Shown here: one piece after another, positions 17,777 through 27,688 of the stretch
Layout: the number at the start of each line of letters is the position of its first letter
Position numbering within the stretch: the stretch's first letter is position 1
From: Corynebacterium pseudotuberculosis
GTDB taxonomy: Bacteria; Actinomycetota; Actinomycetes; Mycobacteriales; Mycobacteriaceae
NCBI RefSeq assembly: GCF_002155265.1
Contig: NZ_CP021251.1
Location: 1,364,001-1,428,000 of the forward strand
Reading direction: 5' to 3'
DNA length: 64,000 nucleotides
The notes under the pieces: model-generated
Database searches by the model: none
Told to the model about the DNA's origin: nothing
The model's input: only the letters and a program-made list of their open reading frames with translations
Program-made: the position numbers and the translations under genes

Positions 17777-18342
17777 CTACTTTGGTTCTGAACGAGGGCC
17801 GTACGTAATTATAACGTTTCCTTTTGACGTCGTAGAAGCTGAGATGAGCTGCAGGCGCGTAAGGGGAATTCCCTCGCAGAGCGTTGAACCGGCGCCCACG
17901 ATCACCGGGTGCAATATGAGCGTGATCTCGTCTAGAATGCCTGCTTCTACACATTGACGGACTACAGAGAGTGAGCCTTGGATCGCAATATCGCGGCCAG
18001 GTTGTTCTTTGAGGTTTTGGATGTAGCTTATGAGGTCATCGTGAACAAGTTTGGTATTAGACCACGTAATATCTTGAGGCTGTAATGACGTGCTGGCCAC
18101 GTGCTTTGGGGTGGAATTAATAAAATCGGCGAATCCCGCATCGGGCCCTCAGTAACAGCAGGCCAATAGGACGACCATTCGTTGTAGCTGTTGCGCCCAA
18201 GAACAACGTCATCGATACGTCCGATGCTTTCAGTCATAAGTTGGGCTAGTTCTTGGTCGAAGGCATCAAACTGAAATGTGTCAGGGCGGTTAGCACGCCC
18301 ATCGACAGAATAGAAAAGTGTTGTTACGAGTTTACGGTTCAT
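17777..18342 (-). pseudogene. RibD C-terminal/DHFR-like reductase gene, frameshifted
   Basis: The two parts are the N-terminal piece (from 18342; KLVTTLFYSVDGRANRP, IDDVVLGRNSYNEWSSYWP) and the C-terminal piece (KLVHDDLISYIQNLKEQPGRDI, IQGSLSVVRQCVEAG, ILHPVIVGAGSTL). They belong to one dihydrofolate-reductase-fold protein of the RibD C-terminal family, about 188 residues. The reading frame changes in the G/C tract at 18143-18148. One extra base there would restore EGPDAGFADFIN. It is either a recent frameshift or a sequencing error. Substrate unknown. Confidence 0.85.
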
Positions 18343-18748
18343 GGGGGTCCTTAAGATATATAGAGCTTTGTACGTGGTGGTGCGGGAGACGTTCTATTTC
18401 GGTCTTGTTGGTCGCGCAACCCGTTGTCGGGGCTTATTACTATTGAGCGTTTAATGCTGTTGGTCGGAAAACTATTTCTAAAGGGCTAATCACGCAGAAA
18501 ATTGTTACCGGCAGAACCCTAAAAATACATGGTAGATACAAAATCTGCACAATAAATACAGGATGCATCTTGGCAACCGGGCGTTGCTAGTGTTTTTAAA
18601 ACATAGCTATATAGGTAGTTGCTTTTACCGTGGTGCAAAACAACATTTTTAAAAATGAGCGTTAGTAAAGATCTAGTCCTAGCACAGTAAACAAAATAAT
18701 TTCGTGTTAAAAATGGAAAGGCTGTGTGCTGGGAAGTACCCTTAAAGT
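18343..18748. other. Gene-free A/T-rich region before sepIVA
   Basis: No gene was found in these 400 bases. They contain a 13-base palindrome TGTTTTTAAAACA at 18591-18603. Near the end, TACCCT at about 18737-18742 lies 6 bases before the sepIVA start and is a candidate -10 box for a leaderless transcript. Confidence 0.5.
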
Positions 18749-19483
18749 ATGTATCGCGTATTCGAATGCCTTGATGAACTTGTCCAGACTGTAGAGCAGG
18801 CATACGGCGTTCCAATGACGTCTAACTGCATGGTTCCGCGTAATGAGATGCTGGCGCTTCTCGACGACCTGCGCAATGCGTTGCCAGTAGAAGTCGATGA
18901 TGCTCAGGACGTCCTCGATCAGCGTGATGAAATCATTCGTGGTGCGGAGGAGCGCGCGAACGAAACGGTTTCTTCTGCAGACCGTGAGGCTACAAGCATC
19001 ATGGAGCGTGCTCGTCAGGAGTCGGAGACGATGCTTACAGATGCAGAAAACCGTGCCCACGCCACAGTTGCCAAAGCTCAGGATGATGCTGAGCACATGG
19101 TTAACAGCGCACGCAGAGAAGCAGATGACACCATCAACCGGGCGCAAAATGAGGCCGAGCGGATTGTTGCAAGTGGTAATGAACAGTATCAACGTAGCGT
19201 GGATGAGGGGCTAGCAGAGCAACATAGGTTGGTTAGTGAGGCTGAAGTGGTGCGCCGAGCTAACGAAGAAGCCCACAGAGTTGTCGATGCAGCTCACGCT
19301 GACTCTAACCGATTGCGTCAGGAATGCGATGCATTTGTAGAGAATAAATTGTCTGAGTTTGAAGATTCTCTCTCAGCAACGCTGCGTACTATCTCACGCG
19401 ATCGTGCGGCTTTGCGCAGGGGAGCAGGAGCCTCTGCCGGCGCAACCTCCATGCAATCAACGCGTGGCGGATACGAGAACTAG
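18749..19483 (+). CDS. sepIVA: SepIVA-like DivIVA-domain cell division protein
   Basis: The 244-residue protein is mostly coiled coil. An N-terminal DivIVA-like stretch is followed by a long run of Ala/Glu/Arg-rich heptads (about residues 60-225) and a glycine/serine tail. The position before yceD-rnc-mutM-smc is the same as Rv2927c (SepIVA) in Mycobacterium tuberculosis, a septum factor needed for division. Function is inferred from that synteny and the coiled-coil character. No ribosome site is seen, and a TACCCT box lies 6 bases before the ATG, which suggests a leaderless mRNA. Confidence 0.8.
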   Translation: MYRVFECLDELVQTVEQAYGVPMTSNCMVPRNEMLALLDDLRNALPVEVDDAQDVLDQRDEIIRGAEERANETVSSADREATSIMERARQESETMLTDAENRAHATVAKAQDDAEHMVNSARREADDTINRAQNEAERIVASGNEQYQRSVDEGLAEQHRLVSEAEVVRRANEEAHRVVDAAHADSNRLRQECDAFVENKLSEFEDSLSATLRTISRDRAALRRGAGASAGATSMQSTRGGYEN

Positions 19484-19539
19484 AACCTCTCAAGATGCAA
19501 GTACTCGCTGGCACTACTAGCGAGTACACTTAAGGGACG

Positions 19540-20070
19540 ATGATGAACGATTCTTCTCCTTTTATTTTTAACGTGTCCTCGTTGTTGCGAGGCTCCGCTA
19601 TGCCCGAAACTTTTACGCAGACTGGGCCTAGCCCCGTGCGTATTGGTCCCGCAATGATCGGGATTCCAGAAGGCGGACCAGTCCAGGTTGATGCGACTCT
19701 CATTCCTCTTGGGGATGCTGTTATGGCAGAAGCTACTATTCGGGCCGAACTTGAGGGTGAATGCGCACGCTGTTTGAAGCTGCTGACCCCAGATGCAGAA
19801 TTTCATGTAAAAGAAGTTTTTGCGGCTACGGATGATTTCATCCAAGGGGAGGATAACGAGGAAGACGACGACGTATCAAAGATTGTTGGCGACTCGATCG
19901 ACCTGCTCCAAATTGTTATTGATGAGGCGGGTATGAACTTACCGTTTAATCCAGTGTGCGAATCGGGCTGTGATGATTCTGAATCTGATGTGCCTGCACC
20001 TGACGGAGTATCGGGGGAAAAACAGGATCGAACTGATCCTCGCTGGGCTGGATTGGAGAAATTTCTGTGA
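19540..20070 (+). CDS. YceD/DUF177 family protein
   Basis: The 176-residue protein has the DUF177 (YceD/YlbN) layout: FNVSSLLRG near the start, a beta-rich middle with CARCLKLL, an acidic insert (EEDDD, about residues 106-112) and the C-terminal NPVCESGC. In other bacteria YceD affects 23S rRNA accumulation and sits next to rpmF; here, as in other actinobacteria, it sits before rnc. The cysteine pairs may bind zinc. The stop overlaps the rnc start by 4 bases, so translation is probably coupled. Confidence 0.88.
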   Translation: MMNDSSPFIFNVSSLLRGSAMPETFTQTGPSPVRIGPAMIGIPEGGPVQVDATLIPLGDAVMAEATIRAELEGECARCLKLLTPDAEFHVKEVFAATDDFIQGEDNEEDDDVSKIVGDSIDLLQIVIDEAGMNLPFNPVCESGCDDSESDVPAPDGVSGEKQDRTDPRWAGLEKFL

Positions 20071-20816
20071 GCAGAAAAAAGCAACGAGCAACTGGATTTG
20101 ACGCTCTGCAGGAGGCTTTCGACCGTATTAATTATGCGTCTTTGATTGACTCTTTAGGCATTGATATTCCTAGGGATTTGTTGATGTTGGCGTTGACGCA
20201 CCGTTCCTTTGCCAATGAAAACGGCAGTCTTCCTAATAACGAGCGTTTAGAATTCCTTGGCGATGCTGTCTTGGGCTTATCCGTTGCCAGTAAGTTGTAT
20301 GAGCAATATCCATCACGGGCGGAAAGCGATATTTCCAAGATGCGCGCGAGTATCGTGAGCCGTTATGGACTAGCTGATATTGCTCGTGAGATTAAGTTGG
20401 GTAGCTTCATTTTGCTGGGCAAAGGGGAGCTTATGACTAACGGCAGGGATAAGGAATCGATTCTTGCTGATACCACCGAGGCACTCTTGGGGGCAATCTA
20501 TTTGGCGCATGGCTTTGAGGTCGCTCGAAACACAGTTTTACGGCTCTTCCAGCGGAAGATTGACACTGCTAGTGCCGTTGGTATGCATCAAGACTGGAAA
20601 ACTACGCTTCAGGAGCGAGCTGCTGAGCGTAAGCTTCCCATACCGGTATATACGGCTTCTTCCACAGGGCCAGAGCACAGTCAAATTTTTACTGCGGTAG
20701 TTACCGTGGGTACTACAGTTTTGGGCGAAGGAACAGGCCCCAACAAAAAACTTGCGGAACAGGCAGCGGCGCATAAAGCAGTTACTTTCCTTCAAGAAAA
20801 CCCAACGTTTTCTTAA
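20067..20816 (+). CDS. rnc: Ribonuclease III
   Basis: RNase III cuts double-stranded RNA in rRNA and mRNA processing. The catalytic domain carries the signature NERLEFLGDAVLGL and the second acidic site DTTEALLGAIYL. The double-stranded RNA-binding domain (about residues 175-245) ends with GPNKKLAEQAAAHKAV. The total of 249 residues is normal. The GTG start overlaps the yceD stop by 4 bases. Confidence 0.97.
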   Translation: MSRKKQRATGFDALQEAFDRINYASLIDSLGIDIPRDLLMLALTHRSFANENGSLPNNERLEFLGDAVLGLSVASKLYEQYPSRAESDISKMRASIVSRYGLADIAREIKLGSFILLGKGELMTNGRDKESILADTTEALLGAIYLAHGFEVARNTVLRLFQRKIDTASAVGMHQDWKTTLQERAAERKLPIPVYTASSTGPEHSQIFTAVVTVGTTVLGEGTGPNKKLAEQAAAHKAVTFLQENPTFS

Positions 20817-20838
20817 TCCTTAAAAGAAGGATTGCATC

Positions 20839-21696
20839 GTGCCTGAGTTGCCAGAGGTAGAGGTTGTTCGCCGGGGACTTGAACGCCATGCCGTTGGGAG
20901 GGCGTTAACTTCTGTGGCAGTCTCACATTCTCGTGCTGCACGCTATGTAGTAGGCGGCCCTCAGGAGCTTGAGGCGCGGCTACGCGGACGAGTGCTTTCC
21001 TCGGTGCATCGGCGCGGAAAGTTTTTGTGGTTTGTTTTGGATGACTCTTGTGCACTTATGGTGCATCTGGGTATGAGTGGGCAGATGCTTATTAAGCAAG
21101 CTGATGCCTCATTGCATCCTCATACCCGGATTCGCTGTTCTCTTAGTTCTGGAAGCGAACAGAGCGAATTATGGTTTGTGGATCAGCGTACGTTTGGCTA
21201 TTGGAGAATCGCCGAATTGGTCTATTCCCATAATCGATTAGTTCCTAAGCCAATGGCCCACATAGCAGCCGATCTATTGGAACCCGCGCAAGATCTTATG
21301 GCGACAGCGCGACTGATTAAAACTAAACATTTAGAGATTAAAAGACTGCTTCTTAATCAAGAGATTGTTGCGGGAATCGGTAATATATACGCAGATGAGA
21401 TGCTGTGGTCTGCGCAAATACACCCTAGGCAGAAGGCGCACAGGCTTTCATTACGTGCGATTCACTCGCTCTTAAACGAAGGACAAAGAGTGATGCATAA
21501 TGCTCTGCTGCAAGGAGGAACAAGTTTTGATTCGCTGTATGTCAATGTGAATGGCGAATCTGGCTATTTTGATGTTTCTTTGCAGGCTTATGGCCAAGAA
21601 GGAATGCCTTGCACGCGATGCGGTACAGCGTTGGTGCGGGAAAAGTTTTCCAATCGTTCAAGTCACTTTTGTCCACGATGCCAGCGGCTGCAATAG
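20839..21696 (+). CDS. mutM: Formamidopyrimidine-DNA glycosylase
   Basis: MutM (Fpg) removes 8-oxoguanine and formamidopyrimidines from DNA and nicks the abasic site. The start gives PELPEVEVVRRGL, where Pro2 and Glu3 are the catalytic pair after removal of methionine. The helix-two-turn-helix IVAGIGNIYADEML and the C-terminal zinc finger CTRCG...CPRC are complete. The 285-residue length is normal. The gene is 22 bases behind rnc, and AAAAGAAGG precedes the GTG start. Confidence 0.97.
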   Translation: MPELPEVEVVRRGLERHAVGRALTSVAVSHSRAARYVVGGPQELEARLRGRVLSSVHRRGKFLWFVLDDSCALMVHLGMSGQMLIKQADASLHPHTRIRCSLSSGSEQSELWFVDQRTFGYWRIAELVYSHNRLVPKPMAHIAADLLEPAQDLMATARLIKTKHLEIKRLLLNQEIVAGIGNIYADEMLWSAQIHPRQKAHRLSLRAIHSLLNEGQRVMHNALLQGGTSFDSLYVNVNGESGYFDVSLQAYGQEGMPCTRCGTALVREKFSNRSSHFCPRCQRLQ

Positions 21697-21999
21697 AACC
21701 TTCATAGGGGGCCAGGGAACCGAAGCCTAACGATCCTCCGAAAAGAAATATTTTTGGTTGGTTAGCCGAAAATATGAAGTTTATTTGATAGTGAAAAAGT
21801 GAATTCTAGAGGTCTCAGTCCATTCTTATTAAATGTGGAAATATCTCTGTTATGGCTGGAATAAATGACTTTTTCAAGGATAGGGCAATGACTTTCTCTT
21901 ACCTGATTATTAATTTTTAAATGTGGTAGGGGCTAATGATGTTGTGCCTCACATGGCAGGATTACGTGAGATTACGTCACTGCCGGTACGATTCGCCAC
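21697..21999. other. Upstream region of the alanine symporter gene
   Basis: This 300-base region holds no gene. Near its end are two tandem near-copies, ATTACGTGAG and ATTACGTCAC, at 21961-21980. They directly precede TACGAT (21987-21992), a candidate -10 box 7 bases before the ATG. The repeats could be a regulator site over the -35 region. Confidence 0.45.
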
Positions 22000-23466
22000 A
22001 TGGAAAGTGTGCAGACGTTTGTCACTGACGTCATCAATGACAACTATTGGAAGATCATCCCGTTCCTTCTCATCGCTGCAGGAATCTACTTTGCTGTTCG
22101 TACATTGGTCGTTCAAATTCGAATGATTCCAGATATGTTCCGAGCAGTTGCGGAGAAACAAGGCACACCTGAGTCCCGCACAGATGAACAAGGTATTTCT
22201 GCTTTTAAGGCTTTCACTATCTCTGCTGCTTCGCGTGTAGGGACCGGCAACGTTGCTGGAGTTGCTGTAGCAATCACCCTAGGCGGCCCTGGTGCTGTTT
22301 TTTGGATGTGGATGATTGCACTCTTGGGGGGCGCAACCGCTTTTGTGGAATCAACCCTGGCGCAGCTTTGGAAAACCAAAACTGCGGATGGCACCTATCG
22401 TGGGGGTCCGGCTTATTACATGACTCGAGGCATGAACGCACGATGGTTAGCCGTTATTTTTGGCATAGCCATCACGATTACTTATGGCTTTGTCTATAAC
22501 TCGATCCAGGCAAACTCTATTGTCGAAGCAACTGGTGCTTCTTTTGACTCGTCGACGATGACTTTTAAAATCATCGTTGGGCTGATCCTGGCGGTTGTGA
22601 CTGGTGTAATCATCTTTGGTGGCGTTCATAGAATCGCAAACTTTACCCAGATAATCGTTCCTGTTATGGCGTTGGCTTATCTGTCTATCGGTGTTCTTGT
22701 TCTGTTGCTCAATATAGAAAAAATTCCCGGAATGTTCGCCAGCATTCTGGAGCATGCTTTGGGATTCAAAGAGATCGCAGGAGCAACAGTGGGAGCGGCG
22801 TTTATGAACGGTATGCGTCGGGGATTGTTTTCTAACGAGGCCGGCCAAGGTTCTGCCCCGAACGCCGCTGGAACAGCCAACGTCTCTCATCCCGTGAAAC
22901 AAGGTTTGGTGCAGACTCTGGGCGTGTATTTTGACACAATCTTGGTGTGCTCGATTACCGCCTTCATTATTCTGTTGGGAAACCCGACTTTCGGCGATAA
23001 TGTTCAGGGGGCTACTTTGACGCAGTCGGCTCTTTCCGGTGAAGTTGGTGCATGGGGAACTCACTTTGTCACCGTCATCTTGTTCTTCCTGGCGTTTTCC
23101 TCGGTGATCGGTAACACTTTCTTAGCTCAATCCAACATTGAGTACTTCACAGACTCTAAAGCCGTAATGACTACTTTCCGCATTATCGTGATGGCGTGTG
23201 TCTTTGGTGGGGCCATCGGTCCGCTGCCGTTAGTCTGGGCTTTGGGCGATACATTTGCAGCGACAATGGTAGTAATCAACTTGATTGCCATTATTCCGCT
23301 GGGTGGAGTTGCCGTGAAGCTCTTAAAAAATTACAACCAGCAAAAAGCAAAGGGTTTCGATCCTGTCTTCCATCGTGACATGCTCCCTGAACTCAAAAAT
23401 GTAGAGTGCTGGGATGGTACTGACCCGGTTACCCGGCGCGATCATAAGGTCGTGCGTGAAGTGTAA
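22000..23466 (+). CDS. agcS: Sodium:alanine/glycine symporter
   Basis: The 488-residue membrane protein belongs to the AgcS/AlsT (SSF-independent amino-acid:cation symporter) family. It has about 11 spans and the family signature GPGAVFWMWMIALLGGATAFVEST (two adjoining motifs) and NEAGQGSAPNAAGTA. It imports alanine or glycine with sodium. The start ATG has no ribosome site but a -10-like TACGAT 7 bases upstream. The substrate fits with the ald gene 5 kb upstream. Confidence 0.92.
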   Translation: MESVQTFVTDVINDNYWKIIPFLLIAAGIYFAVRTLVVQIRMIPDMFRAVAEKQGTPESRTDEQGISAFKAFTISAASRVGTGNVAGVAVAITLGGPGAVFWMWMIALLGGATAFVESTLAQLWKTKTADGTYRGGPAYYMTRGMNARWLAVIFGIAITITYGFVYNSIQANSIVEATGASFDSSTMTFKIIVGLILAVVTGVIIFGGVHRIANFTQIIVPVMALAYLSIGVLVLLLNIEKIPGMFASILEHALGFKEIAGATVGAAFMNGMRRGLFSNEAGQGSAPNAAGTANVSHPVKQGLVQTLGVYFDTILVCSITAFIILLGNPTFGDNVQGATLTQSALSGEVGAWGTHFVTVILFFLAFSSVIGNTFLAQSNIEYFTDSKAVMTTFRIIVMACVFGGAIGPLPLVWALGDTFAATMVVINLIAIIPLGGVAVKLLKNYNQQKAKGFDPVFHRDMLPELKNVECWDGTDPVTRRDHKVVREV

Positions 23467-23483
23467 TATGGAAGGCTAGAGAA

Positions 23484-23545
23484 AAGCCCTGTCTCCTTGT
23501 AGATCCTGTCAAAGAAAACAACAAGGAAGCAGGGCTCTTGTCGTT
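23484..23545 (+). terminator. Terminator-like hairpin after agcS
   Basis: AGCCCTG-t-CTCCTTGT and ACAAGGA-ag-CAGGGCT pair across a 30-base loop. CTTGTCGTTTT follows. The U-run is weak but the stem is long. Confidence 0.7.
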
Positions 23546-23631
23546 TTAAGTGTGCATGACGTTGAAGAGAGGCGTCGCCACGCTTTATAAAGGATCTTGA
23601 GCGTGGTGGAGAAAACCTATGAAAGGTCGAT

Positions 23632-23949
23632 ATGGAAAATCGTGAATCTAGGGAAGCCGCTAGACAGCCTGAGCAGGTTCGTCTTACGGCTTGGGTCCAC
23701 GGTCATGTACAAGGAGTGGGATTTAGATGGTGGACATATACTCAAGCAATGGAACGAGGGCTAGCTGGTTCGGCTACTAATCTTGTAGACGGCCGGGTAT
23801 GCGTTGTTGCAGAAGGGGACGTTGAAGCATGCGAGAGCTTGCTGCGTGCTCTTAAGCATCCTGACATAGAAGGTAGGCCTGGAACAGTATCTACAGTGGT
23901 GGAACGCTGGTCTGAAGCCAAAGCTGTGCGGGGTTTTGTTACTCGTTAA
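23632..23949 (+). CDS. acyP: Acylphosphatase
   Basis: Acylphosphatase hydrolyses carboxyl-phosphate bonds such as acetyl phosphate. The 105-residue protein has the active-site loop HGHVQGVGFRWWT with the catalytic arginine, and the second motif GSATNLVDGRVCVVAEG with the asparagine. GAAAGG lies just before the ATG. It precedes smc, as in mycobacteria and other corynebacteria. Confidence 0.94.
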   Translation: MENRESREAARQPEQVRLTAWVHGHVQGVGFRWWTYTQAMERGLAGSATNLVDGRVCVVAEGDVEACESLLRALKHPDIEGRPGTVSTVVERWSEAKAVRGFVTR

Positions 23950-24011
23950 AACAGTATTAGGTACTGGCTTGTCGCGATTCCTCTACCCAAAGGTTTGCTA
24001 GACTGCCTTGG

Positions 24012-27000
24012 GTGTATTTGAAGTCGCTCACGCTTAGAGGATTTAAGTCTTTCGCCTCTGCGACGACCCTAAAATTTGAGCCAGGAATTTGCGCAGTGGT
24101 AGGTCCTAACGGATCTGGAAAATCCAATGTTGTGGATGCCCTTGCTTGGGTTATGGGGGAGCAAGGTGCAAAGAACCTGCGTGGTGGCAAGATGGAAGAT
24201 GTTATCTTTGCCGGGGCGGGGGAGCGCAAACCACTTGGTCGAGCGGAAGTCACACTCACCATTGATAATAGTGATGGTGCTTTGCCTATTGAATATCGTG
24301 AAGTTTCTGTTACGCGTCGTATGTTCCGTGACGGGGCCAGTGAATACGAGATTAACGGTAGCCGAGCTCGACTCATGGATATTCAGGAGCTGCTCTCAGA
24401 TTCCAGCATCGGCCGGGAAATGCACGTTATTGTTGGGCAAGGACGACTTGCGCAAATACTCGAATCACGTCCTGAGGATCGGCGGGCTTTCATAGAAGAG
24501 GCCGCAGGAGTATTAAAACATCGGCGTCGAAAAGAAAAAGCGCAACGCAAGCTCGTTGGCATGCAAGCAAATCTAGATCGTCTTAATGACCTCACGGCAG
24601 AGCTGCGTCGGCAGCTTAAACCGTTGGCACGTCAAGCAGAAGCCGCTCAACGTGCCGCTACTGTTCAAGCAGATGTAAGAGACGCTAGGTTACGGCTTGC
24701 AGGACACCGCGTAGTGGAGTTACAAAAAGAACTTAATTCTGCAGAATCCCAGGCCCGGGTGTTATTGGAAAAAGTTGAGATAGTCACCGAGCAACTTGAA
24801 GAAGCGATTGCGCAGCAAGCTGAGGTAGATGATTTATTGGCGGAGGCAACGCCGCACGCAGAAAGCGCACAGCAGTTGTGGTTCGAGCTCTCTGCATTGG
24901 CGGAGCGAGTAGCAGCGACGCAAAGAATTGCTTCTGACCGAGCTTCTTCTATACAAGAAGTTCCATATTCTGGCCCAGACCCAGATTTGTTAGAAAACAA
25001 AGCTGAGCGGGCAGACAGGGAATATCAAGAACTGGCGGAGTCCGCAGAGATAGCGAGGGAGCGGTTAGAGGCTATTTTAGAAGAGGTGCTGCAGCTTGAA
25101 GAGGTCTCTTCTGCAGCAGAGCAAGAACACCTGGCACAGGTTCGAGCTATTGCTGATAAACGCGAGGGAGTAGTCAGGTTACTTGCTTTGGAGGAATCCC
25201 AACGAAAGCAAGTTGAGTTAGCACAATCGGAAGTCTCTCGCTTAAATGAAACATCTCAGGATTCTTCTCGGCGTTTACGTGAGTTGGTAAACGAGAAAAC
25301 TACTGTAGACGAGTCAGTCTCTCAATTACACGCAGAAATGTCTCCGCTCAACGAGCTATACAGGCAGACAACTACCGAGTCTGAGACTTCCGAAAAGCGG
25401 CTTGAACAGCTCCGAGTGCAACGTAGCTCTATAGATAAATTAGTCTCTCGGTTGGAATCGCGTATTGAGACGCTAACAGCAACCATGCAGGTACCGACTA
25501 AGGAGAATGCGCTAGCTGGACTAGATGAATGTGTTCCGATCGGGTCGAAAATCCGTCCACACCCGGGGGCAGAGAAGGCAGTTTCTGCTGCTTTGGGACG
25601 TTTCACTGAGGCGTTAGCTGCAGTAGCTTTTCCTACAGAGGTTCTGAATAACATCGACACCAATTCAGTTGCACGAACCATTGTGGTTACTAGCGCAGGA
25701 TCCGATGATTGGCGCATGGATGCCGATCTACCTTCTGGTGCGTCATGGTTACTGGATCATATAGATATGGACAGAGATATCCACGGTGCTATCACACGAG
25801 TGCTTGCGGACGTGGTGTGGGTGCCAAATATCGGAACCGGACAAACGCTGATAGACCAAGACCCACGGCTGCGTGTAGTCACGTCTGAGGGCACCATGCT
25901 GGGACAAGGCTGGGCCGAGTTAGGCTCTGGTGGCTATAGTTCAGTGGAGGCCGCGTCTCATATAAGTGCTGCTGAATCTGAGCTTGCTGTAGCCCGCGCC
26001 CAGTTAGAAGAGCTATCTGGTGCCTTGGAAGGCGCTCAACATGCTGCTGCGGAAGCCCGCGTTGCGGCTGCACGCGCCACGGCGGCTTTAAAGGATCACC
26101 AACATCGAATTTCTGAGGCTGAAAAGGATAGCTTCAGATTGCAACAGCAGCAAGATGTCCTTGAACAGCAACATCGGCAAGCTACTGAGCAATGCACAAA
26201 AGCCGAATCTCGAATGAACCGGCTCCAGGAAGAATGGGAGGAGATAAAGGATCGGCTGGATAGAGCATCGGACGATGACGTTCCAGAAGAACCTTCCAGC
26301 GTGGCGCGGGATCAAGCTGCTTCGGCTTTGGCGCACACCAAGTCGATGGAGATGGAAGCACGACTGAACCTTAGGGTAGCCGAGGAACGCGCGGAGAACG
26401 CTCAGGGCAAAGGAGAGGGGTTGCGTCGACAAGCTACCTACGAGCGTCAAGCAAAAATCCGCCATGAACAGGCCATGGAACTTCGGCTACAAAAGTCGCG
26501 TTTGGCAGCTACTGTTGCAGAGGGCGCGGATACACTTGCTCAGCGAGTATCCAGAGCATTGGATAAGGCAGCTACGGAAAAGAGCCTAGCTATTGCGGAA
26601 CGCACGCGTTTGGCAGCACAGTCCGCTAATGCAAAAGATACGGTTAACGCTCTGCAAAACCAGCTGAACCGACTTAGCGATACTGCCCATGCCTCGGAAA
26701 TTGCTCAAAGCCAGTCACAAGTACGTTTAGAAGAAGCACAAGAAAAACTAGTAGAGCAACTTGGTGTTCCCATAAAAGATTTGTTGCGTGATTACACGCC
26801 GGAATCTGATTTTGATGTGAATGCAGAACGTGCGCGTTTGAAGCAGGCGGAAAAAGACCTCAGTGCACTCGGCAAGGTAAATCCTTTAGCCCTGGAGGAA
26901 TTCAAGGCATTAGAAGAACGGTATGATTTTCTGTCTAACCAGCTTGCTGATGTAGAATAGGCGAGGCAAGACCTCGGGGGTGTGATCGAGGACGTAGATG

Positions 27001-27494
27001 CGAAAATACTGCAGCTTTTTACTGATGCATGGCGTGACGTAGAAGCTGAGTTTCCAAAGGTTTTTACAACTTTGTTCCCCGGTGGGGAAGGACGTCTTAT
27101 TTTGACTGAGCCTGAGGACATGCTGGCTACGGGGATTGAAGTGGAAGCTCGTCCCCCGGGAAAGAAAGTAAAACGGTTGTCCCTGCTCTCTGGTGGAGAG
27201 AAATCGCTGACTGCGCTGGCAATGTTGGTTGCTATTTTCCGTGCTCGACCCAGTCCGTTTTATGTGATGGATGAAGTAGAAGCAGCACTCGATGACGTTA
27301 ACCTTCGGCGTTTGATCGCCCTGTTCGAAGAGCTGCGGAAGGATTCTCAGCTCATCGTTATTACGCATCAGAAACCAACAATGGACGTAGCTAACGTGCT
27401 TTATGGCGTGACAATGCGTGGCGACGGTATAACGCGTGTGATTTCTCAGCGTATGAGCCCAGATGCGCTAGCAGTTGTACAAGGGGAGTCTTAG
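24012..27494 (+). pseudogene. smc: Chromosome segregation protein SMC, interrupted by an in-frame amber codon
   Basis: SMC folds DNA and aids segregation as a dimeric ATPase with ScpA/ScpB. The frame codes for 1160 residues if the TAG at 26958-26960 is read through. Walker A GPNGSGKSNVVDAL lies near residue 32. Two long coiled coils flank a hinge around residues 490-640. The C-terminal head holds the ABC signature LSGGEKSL and Walker [14 protein letters not shown]. The stop at codon 983 separates this head from the rest, so a 982-residue product could not hydrolyse ATP. CAG to TAG is the simplest change, since ADVEQARQDL would be normal. There is no frameshift. The GTG start has TAGACT 7 bases upstream, suggesting a leaderless mRNA. 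Confidence 0.9.
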
Positions 27495-27688
27495 AAACAA
27501 AGCATGGGAAAACCTCCCTCTAAAGTTAAGGTGGGCTGCGCGTATTCCTTGACAGCGCTCCTTGGATTAGTGTGCTGCAATTTGTGAGTATTCAGGGTGC
27601 CGTGACGGTTAGGCATTAAGCCTTTGTGCAGGGTATCCTCGATCCTTTGCATCTAATTTGTATCTAAAACCTTGAAGAAAGAGGACAC

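Noticed and set aside
18519..18815. Minus-strand ORF before sepIVA
   Set aside because: It overlaps the start of sepIVA on the other strand and has no ribosome site or domain.
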